64,000 nucleotides of DNA. It comes from Ailurus styani (Eukaryota > Chordata > Mammalia > Carnivora > Ailuridae). A model generated the notes under the pieces. The model ran no database searches and was not told where the DNA came from. It was given only the letters and a program-made list of their open reading frames with translations. The position numbers and the translations under genes are program-made. The DNA is taken from NCBI GenBank assembly GCA_002007465.1, contig LNAC01000032.1:5156287-5220286 (forward strand). The letters run 5' to 3'. Of this stretch, positions 35,831 through 46,303 are shown in pieces (the first letter of the stretch is position 1; every line of letters begins with the position of its first letter).

Positions 35831-36944
35831 CTTAACAAAGTTTACAACCTTATTATACTATTTTGATTTTCTTAAAGAACTCTTTTTTTCCCCATTTACA
35901 AGGAATTTTATAATTGTTTAAAGAACAGATATCTGCTTTCAAGTTCTCATTAAAAATGATTTTTTTTTTTTTGGAATTCACTCAGAATGCAATTAGAACA
36001 AGTCACAAACATGGATCCATAATTTATAAAACCAGTGGAGAGATTGGGAGTAATAAGTTAGGTTCTATTATGATCATCTCTTTGGTGTTGGGAGGAACTT
36101 TTGAAATCTCATCAAAACATCTGGTGTGGGGATTCCCTCTGCCACTGCCCTTAGGGGAACTACTTGAACTCTTTTAGTGATGGGACATGCAGAAATTTTC
36201 AGGCAGAATTTTCCATTTTGGACAGCTTGAATGATTAGTAACAACACTTCACATTTATATACTCTTTGCCGCTGACCTTTTACTCAGTCCTTTAATACAT
36301 CTTGTTTCATTTATGAAAGTTTGTTCTTATTTTGAGTCCAAATCTCTTCTCTCGTTAACTGCAGCTCCTAGGAATGATGGAAACTTTTTCTGTGTAGAAT
36401 GTGAATGAGGAGGAGGCCATTGTTGGAGTGAATAATTTCTGATTTAGTATTCCTAATGTATCTTTTTGCAGAGGTGAACCCATTCCTCATAGATCTCACA
36501 ATAATGAGTATTTGCCTTCCTCTTGTAGGAACCCCTTCTGAAGCTACAAGGACAAGGGTTTGCTGATACAGCTCTGTGTACCCTCTTTTCTTCCCTACCC
36601 CAGGCATGTAAAAAACAGCAACATAGAAGACAAGAGTTTTTCTGACCAACAACAACAACTTGACACTTTAGCAATAGTAGGTTGGCCTACAAATAGAGAA
36701 TTACAAAGTAAATTCTTGGTAGCTAAGATTGTTGGTTTAGTTTTAGAAATTGAAAATTTAACTTTTGACTTGCTTGTTAATGTTCAAGGTGGGTAAAACA
36801 AACAAAAGAACCTTGTATTACATACCCTTCATTGTATTTTTTGTGCTCTTCAAAAATGCATTCTGAGGACTTGGTAATTGGAAAAAAACTAAACCTCATT
36901 TTTTTCCCCTTCTGATTTAGAAAGGGGTCATATTTTTCTAACTT
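35831..36944. other. non-coding DNA, nothing recognised
   Basis: No named repeat or coding signature was recognised. Confidence 0.45.
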
Positions 36945-36958
36945 GAAACCTTTGTATA

Positions 36959-37196
36959 GGGGGTAGGGAAAAATAATGAAACAAGATGGGATGGGGAAGG
37001 AGACAAACCATAAGAGACTCCTAATCTCACAAAACAAACTGAGGGTTACTGGGGGGTGGGAGGGTAGGGATAGGGTGGCTGGGTTATGGACATTGGGGAG
37101 GGTTTGTGCTTTGGTGAATGCTGTGAAAGATGTAAGCCTGATGATTCACAGACCTGTACCCCTTGGGCAAAGAATAAAAATAAAATTAAAAAAAAA
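36959..37196 (+). mobile_element. 5'-truncated young L1 3' end with exact TSD
   Basis: About 238 bp of the 3' UTR, very close to that of the intact L1 (reverse complement of about 39,570-39,800), including the G-rich tract at 37,051-37,075 and the agaataaaaataaaa end. The exact duplication gaaacctttgtata lies at 36,945-36,958 and 37,197-37,210. It belongs to the same young subfamily. Confidence 0.95.
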
Positions 37197-37210
37197 GAAA
37201 CCTTTGTATA

Positions 37211-39519
37211 TATGTAAGATGTATCTTTATTTTTTCTGCTTTTCTCATTCTTGTGTGTAAGGTTTAAGTGTGTAAAAGGGAGTGTGCAATCAGATATAGT
37301 TCAGAAAACGCATATGCAAGATTCAGATGGATAAAATCATGTGATTTCATTAGACTTGGTTCTAATTCCTGCATAACTCCAGTCTGTGGAGCATGGTTGT
37401 TATGTCCCTCAGTTAAGATAGAATCAACCATACTGCTGGTGCAGCTCTCCAATCAACTTTATGTCTCCATCATTGTTATTTGATAGGTGGATTTTACCTT
37501 TTTAGGGAAGTACGTTCCAAGATCAGAATTTAAAATTTGAAATCTACCTGATCATTTACTTTGTCATAGAAGATTAGATTAGTCTGACAGGACTTTATTC
37601 AACCATGATGGTTTCTTTTGAGAATCTCCTCAAAGCATTTTCCTGTTGATATATTTTCCTACTTACTTTTCTCCTTCAGAAATGTCAGTCATCTAATATC
37701 AATGGATATTCCTTTCTCTATAAGAGAGATAAGCAATTGGTCCATTCTTTCTCTGTTTCCTTCTCCTTCCTCTACTAGTTCTGTTCTTTCCAAAATGGTA
37801 GACAGTGCCCCGCCTCTGAGAGGCAATTTAAAAAGCTACACCAGGAATCAAAACACTTTGTGTGTATATTTTTACATACTAAATTTATGCGACAACCACA
37901 ATTTGAGTGTATGTCCTGGATTTTAATCCTCAAGTCTGCGTTAAGTGACATTGTCCTCATTTTATAGCTAAAAGACTGATGATCAAGTAACCTATCCAGT
38001 GTCGTTAGTAAACAATAGAGCTGGACTAGAGTAGTGGAACTATAAACATATAAGGGTGGTGAGGTGGTTGGGTAGAAGTTAATGTGAGGGGCTGTGCAAA
38101 AAAATGGGCCATATCTAATCTGAACCATACTGGGGAGTTGGGGACATGTTATTTATTGTCAGTTAACCGGATATTGGGGATGAGGCTTATAGTTATTCTT
38201 GTATAGCTCTAAAGGGAAGAAAAATAGTGAGGCATGTTTTTGTTCAGATATAATAGAAAATCTACTTCTAGGAAGCAGAATTCTACTCTCATCCTTACCC
38301 CACCCATAAGACACCCACACATCTGAGTTTTCTCAAGAAGGATTTATCATTCAGAATTGTCTTAAGATGGATCTATGGAACCATCTCAAATATTTCCTTC
38401 CTAAACTGTTCGGATAGACACAGAACCAATTGTCAATGATGTTACAGATTTTCTTAGCATTGGATGCTACAGATACTGTGAAGAATAAGACCAGGACAGT
38501 CCTTCCCTTCCAGAGGTTATATTGAGCATAATGTTTGGAAGAGCTAGAAAGTAGAAAAGGTAGGAAAAGAGTGAGTCAACATGGAAGTTGCTCTAGGTCA
38601 GAGGGGGAAGAGTTGGGATGCTTCCAAACAGTGGCTGGGAAGTGGCACCTTGGTCCAGGTTGTGCTGGGGGCATAGTGGTGAATGATATGCCATCCCAGC
38701 TCATATGGGGCCTCTAGTCCAGGGGGTGAGCCATACTTTTAGGAGTGTTAATTGTTCCTACCTAGGATTCAACCCTTGGGAGATGACCCATTTCAATGTG
38801 GTGATCTCATTGTGGATTGTGAGCTCTTCTGGTCTATTTCTCTAGAGATGAAGACCTCAGGCCTGAGATGCACACAGTGTGGCAGTTCTTAGGTCAGCAT
38901 TTCATTCACTCTCGCATTTTCTGTGAAAATAATAAATCAGAGTCTTTCAACAAATCCTTCCACGACTGTAACAACTGGGTAGGAGTGTCAATGTTTACAT
39001 TATTATTCAGTAGAGATAATAAATGCATGTATAATAAATGTGACACTTATTTAGTTCATATATTTGCATTAGAGATGAACCTATTTTTTAAAACTATGGT
39101 GACCAAAGTGCAATTTGGCCTCTTTTAAACATTTTCTACCTTTTTACTTATACCCTGGCTTAAGTATTTCCAATTTTAATTTTCAGTGCTCTGGGATGTG
39201 TGACAAATGTCCAATGGAGCACAAAAGCAGTAAATTTCCCTTTATAATTGTTATTTATTGTTGAGACATGCTTCATTAAACAGTTCTTGTCTCATTACTG
39301 AAACAACTTTATATGGTTTTGCACAATTAATGGTTTTCATCAGCATTCATCATTGAATTGTTTCCACCTAAGACATGGGGTTGGTTTTCTAAATGGTGTC
39401 TATGCTAGGAATGGGGATATTATTACCAAGAAGGTGCATAGTAAGTTTTAGGAGGAAACTAATTTAAATCAATCAATAAAACAGCTCTGTAGAACATTAC
39501 ATGAAAATTATAATAATGT
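37211..39519. other. non-coding DNA, no gene recognised
   Basis: A MIR-like minus-strand piece may lie at about 37,930-38,040 ('ctcattttatagctaaaaga', 'ctgatgatcaagtaacc'). 'ccttcccttccagaggttat' at about 38,500 resembles a degraded ancient repeat. Otherwise nothing was recognised. Confidence 0.45.
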
Positions 39520-39534
39520 ACTGCCTATCTTTTT
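39520..39534. repeat. target-site duplication, 3' side of intact L1
   Basis: actgcctatcttttt here pairs with actgcttatcttttt at 46,289-46,303: 14 of 15 bases agree. On the L1-sense strand the site reads aaaaagata, consistent with nicking at a TTTT/A-type L1 endonuclease target. Confidence 0.85.
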
Positions 39535-39552
39535 TTTTACCCATATTTGTTC

Positions 39553-39586
39553 TTTATTTTATTTTTTTTTTACTTTTATTTTTATT
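39553..39586 (-). terminator. L1 polyadenylation region
   Basis: In sense direction three AATAAA hexamers occur, at 39,581-39,586, 39,575-39,580 and 39,553-39,558, within the A-rich tail. The last is followed by a 13-nt non-A stretch and a final A run. The first fits the usual weak L1 signal. Confidence 0.7.
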
Positions 39587-39683
39587 CTTTGCCCAAGGGG
39601 TATAGGTCTGTGAATCATCAGGCTTACATCTTTCACAGCATTCACCAAAGCACAAACCCTCCCCAATGTCCATAACCCATCCA

Positions 39684-39708
39684 CCCTATCCCTACCCTCC
39701 CACCCCCC
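39684..39708 (-). promoter_or_regulatory. G-rich (potential G-quadruplex) tract in L1 3' UTR
   Basis: The plus strand shows runs of C; on the L1-sense strand this gives five consecutive G runs of three or more separated by one to three bases. The same tract occurs in the sense direction at 37,051-37,075 and in decayed form in other L1 3' ends of this window. A conserved quadruplex-forming 3' UTR tract is known for mammalian L1s. Confidence 0.8.
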
Positions 39709-39834
39709 AGTAACCCTCAGTTTGTTTTGTGAGATTAGGAGTCTCTTATGGTTTGTCTCCTTCCCCATCCCATCTTGTTTCATTATTTTTCCCTCCCTAC
39801 CCCCCACGACCCCCCACCCTGCCCCTCAAGTTCC

Positions 39835-42800
39835 TCATATCAGAGAGATCATATGATAATTGTCTTTCTCTGATTGACTTATTTCGCTCAGCATAATACC
39901 CTCCAGTTCCATCCATGTCGTTGCAAACGGCAAGATTTCGTTTCTTTTGATAGCTGCATAGTATTCCATTGTATATATATACCACATCTTCTTTATCCAT
40001 TCATCTGTTGATGGACATCTAGGTTCTTTCCATAGTTTGGCTATTGTGGACATTGCTGCTATAAACATTCGGGTGCACGTGCCCCTGAGGATCACTACCT
40101 TTGTGTCTTTAGGATAAATACCCAGTAGTGCGATTGCTGGGTCGTAGGGTAGCTCCATTTTCAACTTTTTGAGGAATCTCCATACTGTTTTCCAGAGTGG
40201 CTGCACCAGTTTGCATTCCCACCAACAGTGTAGGAGGGTTCCCCTTTCTCCGCAACCTCGCCAACATCTGTCATTTCCTGACTTGTTGATTTTAGCCATT
40301 CTGACTGGTGTAAGGTGGTATCTCGCTGTGGTTTTAATTTGTATTTCTCTGATGCCGAGTGATGTTGAGCACTTTCTCATGTGTCTGTTGGCCATTTGGA
40401 TGTCTTCTTTGGAGAAATGTCTGTTCATGTCTTCTGCCCATTTCTTGACTGGGTTATTTGTTTTATGGGTGTTGAGTTTGAGAAGCTCTTTATAGATTTT
40501 GGATACTAGCCCTTTATCTGATATGTCATTTGCAAATATCTTCTCCCATTCTGTCAGTTGTCTTTTGGTTTTGTTGACTGTTTCCTTTGCTGTGCAAAAG
40601 CTTTTAATCTTGATGAAGTCCCAATAGTTCATTTTTGCCCTTGCTTCCCTTGCCTTTGGTGAGGTTCCTAGGAAGAAGTTGCTGCGGTTGAGGTCGAAGA
40701 GGTTGCTGCCTGTGTTCTCCTCGAGGATTTTGATGGATTCCTTTCTCACATTGAGGTCTTTTATCCATTTTGAGTCTATTTTTGTGTGTGGTGTCAGGAA
40801 ATGATCCAGTTTCATTTTTCTGCATGTGGCTGACCAGTTTTCCCAACACCATTTGTTGAAGAGACTGTCTTTTTCCCACTGGACATTCTTTCCTGCTTTG
40901 TCGAAGATTAGTTGACCATAGAGTTGAGGGTCCATTTTTGGGTTCTCTATTCTGTTCCACTGGTCTATGTGTCTGTTTTTGTGCCAGTACCATACTGTCT
41001 TGATGATGACAGCTTTGTAATAGAGCTTGAAATCTGGAATTGTGATGCCGCCAACTTTGCTTTTTTTTTTCAACATTCCTTTGGCTATTCGGGGTCTTTT
41101 CTGGTTCCATATAAATTTTAGGATTATTTGTTCCATTTCTTTGAAGTAAATTGCTGGTATTTTGATGGGGATTGCATTAAATGTGTAGATTGCTCTAGGT
41201 AGCATAGACATTTTCACAATATTTATTCTACCCATCCATGAGCATGGAATGTTTTTCCACTTCTTTGTGTCTTCCTCAATTTCTTTCATGAGTACTTTAT
41301 AGTTTTCTGAATACAGATTCTTTGCCTCTTTGGTTAGGTTTATTCCTAGGTATCTTATGGTTTTGGGTGCAATTGTAAATGGGATTGACTCTTTAATTTC
41401 TCTTTCTTCTGTTTTGTTGTTGGTATATAGAAATGCAACTGATTTCTGTGCATTGATTTTATATCCTGACACTTGACTGAATTCCTGTATGAGTGCTAGC
41501 AGTTTTGGAGTGGAGTCCTTTGGGTTTTCCACATAAAGTATCATATCATCTGCAAAGAGTGAGAGTTTGACCTCTTCCTTGCCGATTTGGATGCCTTTTA
41601 TTTCTTTTTGTTGTCTGATTGCTGAGGCTAGGACTTCTAGTACTATGTTGAATAGCAGTGGTGATAGTGGACAGCCTTGCCGTGTTCCTGACTTTAGGGG
41701 AAAAGCTCTCAGTTTTTCTCCATTGAGAATGATATTCGCTGTGGGTTTTTCGTAGATGGCTTTGATGATATTGAGGTATGTACCCTCTATGCCTACACTA
41801 TGAAGAGTTTTGATTAAGAAAGGGTGCTGTACTTTGTCAAATGCTTTTTCAGCATCTATTGAGAGGATCATATGGTTCTTGTTCTTTCTTTTATTAATGT
41901 CTTGTATCACATTGATTGATTTGCGAATGTTAAACCAACCTTGCATCCCAGGAATAAATCCCACTTGGTCGTGGTGAATAATCCTTTTTATGTGCTGCTG
42001 GATCCTATTGGCTAGTATTTTGTTGAGGATTTTTGCATCCGTATTCATCAAAGATATTGGTCTGTAATTCTCCTTCTTGATGGGGTCTTTGCCTGGTTTG
42101 GGGATCAAGGTAATGCTGGCCTCATAAAAGGAGTTTGGAAGTTTTCCTTCCAATTCTATTTTTTGGAACAGTTTCAGGAGAATAGGTATTAATTCTTCTT
42201 TAAATGTTTGGTAGAATTCCCCTGGGAAGCCGTCTGGCCCTGGGCTCTTGTTCGTTGGGAGATTTTTGATGACTGCTTCAATCTCCTTACTGGTGATGGG
42301 TCTATTCAGGTCTTCAGTTTCTTCCTGGTTCAGTTTTGGTAGTTTATATTTCTCTAAGAATGCATCCATTTCTTCCAGATTGTCAAATTTGCTGGTGTAG
42401 AGTTGCTCATAATATGTTCTTAGAATTGTTTGTATTTCTTTGGTGTTGGTTGTGATCTCTCCTCTTTCATTCATGATTTTATTAATTTGAGTCCTTTCTC
42501 TTTTCTTTTGGATAAGTCTGGCCAGGGGTTTATCAATCTTATTAATTCTTTCAAAGAACCAGCTCCTAGTTTCATTGATTTGTTCCACTGTTCTTTTGGT
42601 TTCTATTTCATTGATTTCTGCTCTGATCTTTATGATTTCTCTTCTCCTGCTGGGTGTAGCCTTTCTTTGCTGTTCTTTCTCTAGCTTTTGTAGGTGTAGA
42701 GTTAGGTTGTGTACTTGAGACCTTTCTTGTTTCTTGAGAAAGGCTTGTATTGCTATATACTTTCCTCTTAGGACTGCTTTTGCTGTGTCCCAAAGATTTT

Positions 42801-43650
42801 GAACAGTTGTGTTTTCATTTTCATTTGTTTCCATGAATTTTTTTAATTCTTCTTTAATTTCCTGGTTGACCCATTCATTCTTGAGTAGGGTGTTCTTCAG
42901 CCTCCATGTATTTGAGGTCTTTCCAACTTTCCTTTTGTGGTTGAGTTCTAGTTTCAGAGCATTATGGTCTGAAAATATGCAGGGAATGATCCCAATCTTT
43001 TGGTACCTGTTGAGACCTGATTTGTGACCCAGAATATGGTCTATTCTGGAGAATGTTCCATGTGCACTGGAGAAGAATGTGTATTCTGTTGTTTTGGGAT
43101 GGAATGTTCTGAATATATCTGTGATGTCCAACTGGTCCAGGGTGTCATTTAAAGCCTTTATTTCCTTGTTGATCTTTTGCTTTGATGATCTGTCCATTTC
43201 AGTAAGGGGGGTGTTCAAGTCCCCTACTAATATTGTATTCTTGTCAATGTGTTTCTTTGATTTTGTTATTAATTGGTTTATATAATTGGCTGCTCCCATG
43301 TTAGGGGCATAGATATTTATGATTGTTAGATCTTCTTGTTGGACAGATCCTTTTAGTATGATATAGTGTCCTTCTTCATCTCTTATGATATTCTTTGCCT
43401 TAAAGTCTAGTTTATCTGATATAAGGATTGCCACTCCAGCTTTCTTTTGCTGTCCATTGGCATGGTAAATTGTTTTCCATCCCCTCACTTTAAATCTGGA
43501 GGTGTCTTTGCGTGTAAGATGAGTTTCTTGTAGACAGCATATCGATGGGTCTTGTTTTTTTATCCATTCTGATACCCTGTGTCTTTTAGTTGGGGCATTT
43601 AGTCCATTTACATTCAGAGTAACTATTGAGAGATATACATTTAGAGCCAT
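39835..43650 (-). CDS. LINE-1 ORF2p: endonuclease and reverse transcriptase
   Basis: 1271 aa, close to the 1275 of human ORF2p. ORF2p nicks target DNA and copies L1 RNA at the nick (target-primed reverse transcription). The N-terminal AP-like endonuclease (about 1-238) keeps N13, E42, Y114, D144, N146, D204 and the SDH triad at 227-229. The reverse transcriptase (about 450-780) shows SPGPDGF near 469, SIDAEKAFD with D600, [11 protein letters not shown] near 654 and FADD at 699-702. The C-terminal CWRGCG...HCWWEC Cys/His motif lies at about 1129-1146. No stop or frameshift interrupts it. The start MALNVYL is chosen as the first ATG 79 bp after the ORF1 stop, and aligns with the human start region. 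Translation is presumably by reinitiation, as in other L1s. No key residue is missing. Confidence 0.97.
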   Translation of the reverse strand: MALNVYLSIVTLNVNGLNAPTKRHRVSEWIKKQDPSICCLQETHLTRKDTSRFKVRGWKTIYHANGQQKKAGVAILISDKLDFKAKNIIRDEEGHYIILKGSVQQEDLTIINIYAPNMGAANYINQLITKSKKHIDKNTILVGDLNTPLTEMDRSSKQKINKEIKALNDTLDQLDITDIFRTFHPKTTEYTFFSSAHGTFSRIDHILGHKSGLNRYQKIGIIPCIFSDHNALKLELNHKRKVGKTSNTWRLKNTLLKNEWVNQEIKEELKKFMETNENENTTVQNLWDTAKAVLRGKYIAIQAFLKKQERSQVHNLTLHLQKLEKEQQRKATPSRRREIIKIRAEINEIETKRTVEQINETRSWFFERINKIDKPLARLIQKKRERTQINKIMNERGEITTNTKEIQTILRTYYEQLYTSKFDNLEEMDAFLEKYKLPKLNQEETEDLNRPITSKEIEAVIKNLPTNKSPGPDGFPGEFYQTFKEELIPILLKLFQKIELEGKLPNSFYEASITLIPKPGKDPIKKENYRPISLMNTDAKILNKILANRIQQHIKRIIHHDQVGFIPGMQGWFNIRKSINVIQDINKRKNKNHMILSIDAEKAFDKVQHPFLIKTLHSVGIEGTYLNIIKAIYEKPTANIILNGEKLRAFPLKSGTRQGCPLSPLLFNIVLEVLASAIRQQKEIKGIQIGKEEVKLSLFADDMILYVENPKDSTPKLLALIQEFSQVSGYKINAQKSVAFLYTNNKTEEREIKESIPFTIAPKTIRYLGINLTKEAKNLYSENYKVLMKEIEEDTKKWKNIPCSWMGRINIVKMSMLPRAIYTFNAIPIKIPAIYFKEMEQIILKFIWNQKRPRIAKGMLKKKSKVGGITIPDFKLYYKAVIIKTVWYWHKNRHIDQWNRIENPKMDPQLYGQLIFDKAGKNVQWEKDSLFNKWCWENWSATCRKMKLDHFLTPHTKIDSKWIKDLNVRKESIKILEENTGSNLFDLNRSNFFLGTSPKAREARAKMNYWDFIKIKSFCTAKETVNKTKRQLTEWEKIFANDISDKGLVSKIYKELLKLNTHKTNNPVKKWAEDMNRHFSKEDIQMANRHMRKCSTSLGIREIQIKTTARYHLTPVRMAKINKSGNDRCWRGCGERGTLLHCWWECKLVQPLWKTVWRFLKKLKMELPYDPAIALLGIYPKDTKVVILRGTCTRMFIAAMSTIAKLWKEPRCPSTDEWIKKMWYIYTMEYYAAIKRNEILPFATTWMELEGIMLSEISQSEKDNYHMISLI

Positions 43651-43729
43651 TGTATTGCCTGTAAGGTGACTGTTACTGTATATTGTGTTTCTTCCTTTCT
43701 GGTCTATGTTTCTTTAAGGTTCTCTTTGC

Positions 43730-44647
43730 TTAGAGGACCCCTTTCAATATTTCCTGTAGGGCTGGCTTGGTGTTTGCAAATTCCTTGAGTTTTTGTTTGT
43801 CCTGGAAGATTTTTATCTCTCCTTCTATTTTCAGTGAGAGCCTAGCTGGATATAGTATTCTTGGCTGCAGATTTTTCTCATTTAGTGCTCTGAATACATC
43901 ATGCCAGCTCTTTCTGGCCTGCCAGGTCTCTGTGGATAGGTCTGCTGACAATCTAATATTTCTACCATTGTATGTTATAGACCTCTTGTCCCGAGCTGCT
44001 TTCAGGATTTTCTCTTTGTCACTAAGACTTGTAAGTTTTACTATTAGATGACGGGGTGTGGACCTATTTTTATTAATTTTGGGGGGGCTTCTCTGTGCCT
44101 CCTGGATTTTGATGCTTGTTCCCTTTGCCAGATTAGGGAAATTCTGTATTAAGATCTGCTCCAATATACCTTCTGGCCCTCTCTCAATCTCGTCCTCTTC
44201 TGGGATCCCAATTATTCTAATATTGTTTCGTCTTATGGCATCACTTATCTCTCGAATTCTCTCCTCATGGTCCAGTAGTTGTTTGTCTCTCTTTTCATCC
44301 TCTTCTTTTTTCTCTGACATTTTGTCTTCTAAATCACTAATTCTATCTTCTGCTTCATTTATCCTAGCAGTAAGAGCCTCCATTTTCAATTGCACCTCAT
44401 TAATAGCTTTTTTGATTTCAGCTTGGTTAGATTTTAGTTCTTTTATTTCTCCAGAAAGGTCTTTTATTTCTTTAGAGACAGCTTCTCTATTTTCTTCCAT
44501 TTTTTTTTCAAGCCCAGCCAGCACCTTAAGAATCGTCATTCTGAACTCTGGTTCTGTCATATTACTAATGTCCGCATTGATTAGGTCCCTAGCCGTCATT
44601 ACTAGCTCTTGTTCTTTTTTTTGTGTTGATATTTTCCGCCTTGTCAT
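43730..44647 (-). CDS. LINE-1 ORF1p: RNA-binding trimeric chaperone
   Basis: 305 aa, against 338 in human; the C terminus is shorter. ORF1p coats L1 RNA in cis as a trimer and has nucleic-acid chaperone activity in the cytoplasmic L1 particle. A charged N terminus (1-43) is followed by a heptad-rich coiled coil (about 44-135, e.g. EIKELKSNQAEIKKAINEV). The RRM domain (about 138-236) contains RRNNIRIIGIPE and PRHLIVKL. The C-terminal domain (about 237-305) has RNIRLSADLSTETWQARK and the conserved YPARLS. The ATG has A at -3. The frame is fully open and ends 79 bp before ORF2. The homologous frame at 11,144-12,277 is wrecked, which makes this copy stand out. Confidence 0.96.
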   Translation of the reverse strand: MTRRKISTQKKEQELVMTARDLINADISNMTEPEFRMTILKVLAGLEKKMEENREAVSKEIKDLSGEIKELKSNQAEIKKAINEVQLKMEALTARINEAEDRISDLEDKMSEKKEEDEKRDKQLLDHEERIREISDAIRRNNIRIIGIPEEDEIERGPEGILEQILIQNFPNLAKGTSIKIQEAQRSPPKINKNRSTPRHLIVKLTSLSDKEKILKAARDKRSITYNGRNIRLSADLSTETWQARKSWHDVFRALNEKNLQPRILYPARLSLKIEGEIKIFQDKQKLKEFANTKPALQEILKGVL

Positions 44648-44763
44648 TTTATGCAGATACGAATAGATGCATGAGAGAACTAAATACTAAGGGGTAGCAA
44701 TGACCCCAGAGAAATATACACTAACCTACTCAGAAGAGACCTGGAACTGGGTAGAAAAGTAAG

Positions 44764-44870
44764 AGGGGAAAAAAACAAAAAAAACAAAAAACAAAAAACA
44801 AAAAACAAAAAAAACCAAATCCAAAAACTAACAAACAAACAAACAAACAAAAACCCAAAAACCCAAAATC
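44764..44870. repeat. A-rich (CAAA)n-type tract in L1 5' UTR
   Basis: Runs of caaaaaa and acaaacaaac units on the plus strand, next to the tatcta-type array. The corresponding part of the dead L1 (about 12,390-12,412) is shorter, so this tract varies in length between copies. Confidence 0.8.
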
Positions 44871-44909
44871 ATACAAAAACTAAACAAAAATGAATAAAAC
44901 AAAATCCTG

Positions 44910-45000
44910 TATCTATATTATCTATTTCTGTTTCTATATCTATGTCTATGACTCCATATCTATATCTATCTCTATCGCTATCTATCTCTATCTCTATTAG
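44910..45000. repeat. tatcta-type array in L1 5' UTR
   Basis: Degenerate 6-bp units (tctata, tatcta, tctatc, and so on). The dead L1 carries a matching array at 12,413-12,480, so it belongs to this subfamily's 5' UTR. Confidence 0.85.
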
Positions 45001-46267
45001 ATTGGTGAATTGAACAGACCCTATAAGTATCCAAAAAAATAAGGTTAAAAACAATGAAGGGATAAAATATGATTATAACAATGAAAATTTTAAAAAAAGA
45101 GAATAAAAAGTGTTGATACGATATAAGAGTTAAGAACGTTAAAATAGGAAAAGGGAAAAATTTTAAAAGAAAAAAGTAAGAAAAAATTTCAAAGAGAAAA
45201 AAAAATCAATGAACTTTGAACGACTGAAGAATCATGGGGAAAAAGCCATGAATTGTCTCCGTTGCTTTTCCGTAGTTCTGGGGTTCCGCAACGCTTAGCA
45301 ATCTTGAACTTGACTTTGACTGGATGTTTTTTTTTTTTTTCCCCTTGGTCTTCTGGGGGAGGGTCCTGTTGCTGTGATTCTCAAGTGTCTCTGCCCGAGG
45401 CGGATTCCCACCGCCCTCGCCAGGGGCCAGGCTAAGTAATCAGCTCGGGTTCGCTCTCAGGAGCTTTTGTTCCCTGAACGCTTTCCGTACCTCGTTGGAG
45501 GACGGGACTGAAAATGGCGGCTCCCAGTCTCCGACCCGGAGGAGCCGAGAGCCTGGGGCCTCAGCCCTCAGCCCGCCTCAGAGAAAAGCAGTCCCTCCCG
45601 TCTCCTGGTCTCCGGCCGCGCTCCGAGCTCACCCGGCCTGTGACTGAGTGTCTCTATCTCTGGCGCGGCCCCGCTTAGAATCTCCAAACCCGGCAGATCC
45701 TGCAGCCGCTCCCGCACCGCTGCTCCCGGAGGAGGAAGGTGAGTCTCTCCGGGTCTGCTGCCCGTGGGGTCCCCGCTCACAGATCAGTGGCCCGGCTGAG
45801 CTTCAGATCCCAGCCCAAGGTAACCCCAAGCTGAGAGACACCTCAGCTCAGCTCCGTCTCTCCCGCCGGCTTCTGAGACCTGGGAGCTCGGTCGCGCTCA
45901 GACACCCCTGGTCTTTTTGTGTCCCCGTGGGTCCTGAGACCACACTGTCCCTGCAGGGGCTTCACCCCCCGCTTGGTCTCTGGGGCGACGTCCCTCAGTG
46001 GAGCCGACTTCTCACAGTTCCGAGTCTGTGCTCCACTGCTCGCTTCCTTGCCGGCAGCCGGCCCCTCCCACCAGGGTCTATCTTCCTGTCGCCTCAGATT
46101 CACTTCTCCGCACGTCCTACCTTCCAGAAGGCAGTCAATTTTCTGTTCCTAGAATTGCTGCTCTTCTTCTCTTCAATCTCCAGTAGAATTTGTAGGTGTT
46201 CAGAATGGTTTGATAGCGGTCTGGGTGAATTCCTGGGACCTGATGATAATCAGTCTCCTACTCCTCC

Positions 46268-46277
46268 GCCATCTTGC
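46268..46277 (-). promoter_or_regulatory. YY1-like site at the L1 start
   Basis: gccatcttgc on the plus strand, i.e. GCAAGATGGC in sense, lies about 12-20 bases from the 5' end. Human L1 has a YY1 site (CAAGATGGCC) at the same place, where it sets the transcription start. The dead L1 keeps it at 14,029-14,037. Confidence 0.8.
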
Positions 46278-46288
46278 CGCTCCCCTTC

Positions 46289-46303
46289 ACTGCTTATCTT
46301 TTT
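46289..46303. repeat. target-site duplication, 5' side of intact L1
   Basis: actgcttatcttttt pairs with 39,520-39,534 (one C/T difference). It marks the outer edge of the L1 and shows that the element is not 5'-truncated. Confidence 0.85.

Larger units (their letters stand above)
39535..46288 (-). mobile_element. L1: full-length LINE-1 with both ORFs intact
   Basis: A 6.75-kb non-LTR retrotransposon on the minus strand. Order in sense direction: 5' UTR with a YY1-like start (46,288-44,648), ORF1 (44,647-43,730), an 79-bp spacer, ORF2 (43,650-39,835), 3' UTR with a G-rich tract and AATAAA (39,834 to about 39,590), then the A-rich tail. Both ORFs are open from start to stop. A 15-bp duplication with one mismatch flanks it. 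Retained CpGs in the 5' UTR, few interruptions and the absence of nested SINEs indicate a recent insertion. Whether it is active is inference; expression and a cell-culture assay were not available. Confidence 0.96.
44648..46288 (-). promoter_or_regulatory. L1 5' UTR with internal promoter and CpG-rich island
   Basis: About 1.64 kb upstream of ORF1. The outer kilobase (45,250-46,288) is GC- and CpG-rich, whereas the part next to ORF1 is A-rich. In L1s this region drives RNA polymerase II transcription from the first base and is silenced by CpG methylation. The many CpGs still present argue for limited time since insertion. The plus (antisense) strand also carries a 245-codon open frame that runs into the flank. 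Confidence 0.85.

Noticed and set aside
40604..41110. 168-codon minus-strand ORF and similar overlapping frames within ORF2
   Set aside because: They are alternative frames of the intact ORF2 coding sequence and carry no domain of their own.
44058..44666. 202-codon plus-strand ORF over the L1 ORF1 region
   Set aside because: It is the exact antisense of the intact ORF1; its serine/leucine-rich composition is what the complement of a Lys/Glu-rich coiled coil produces.
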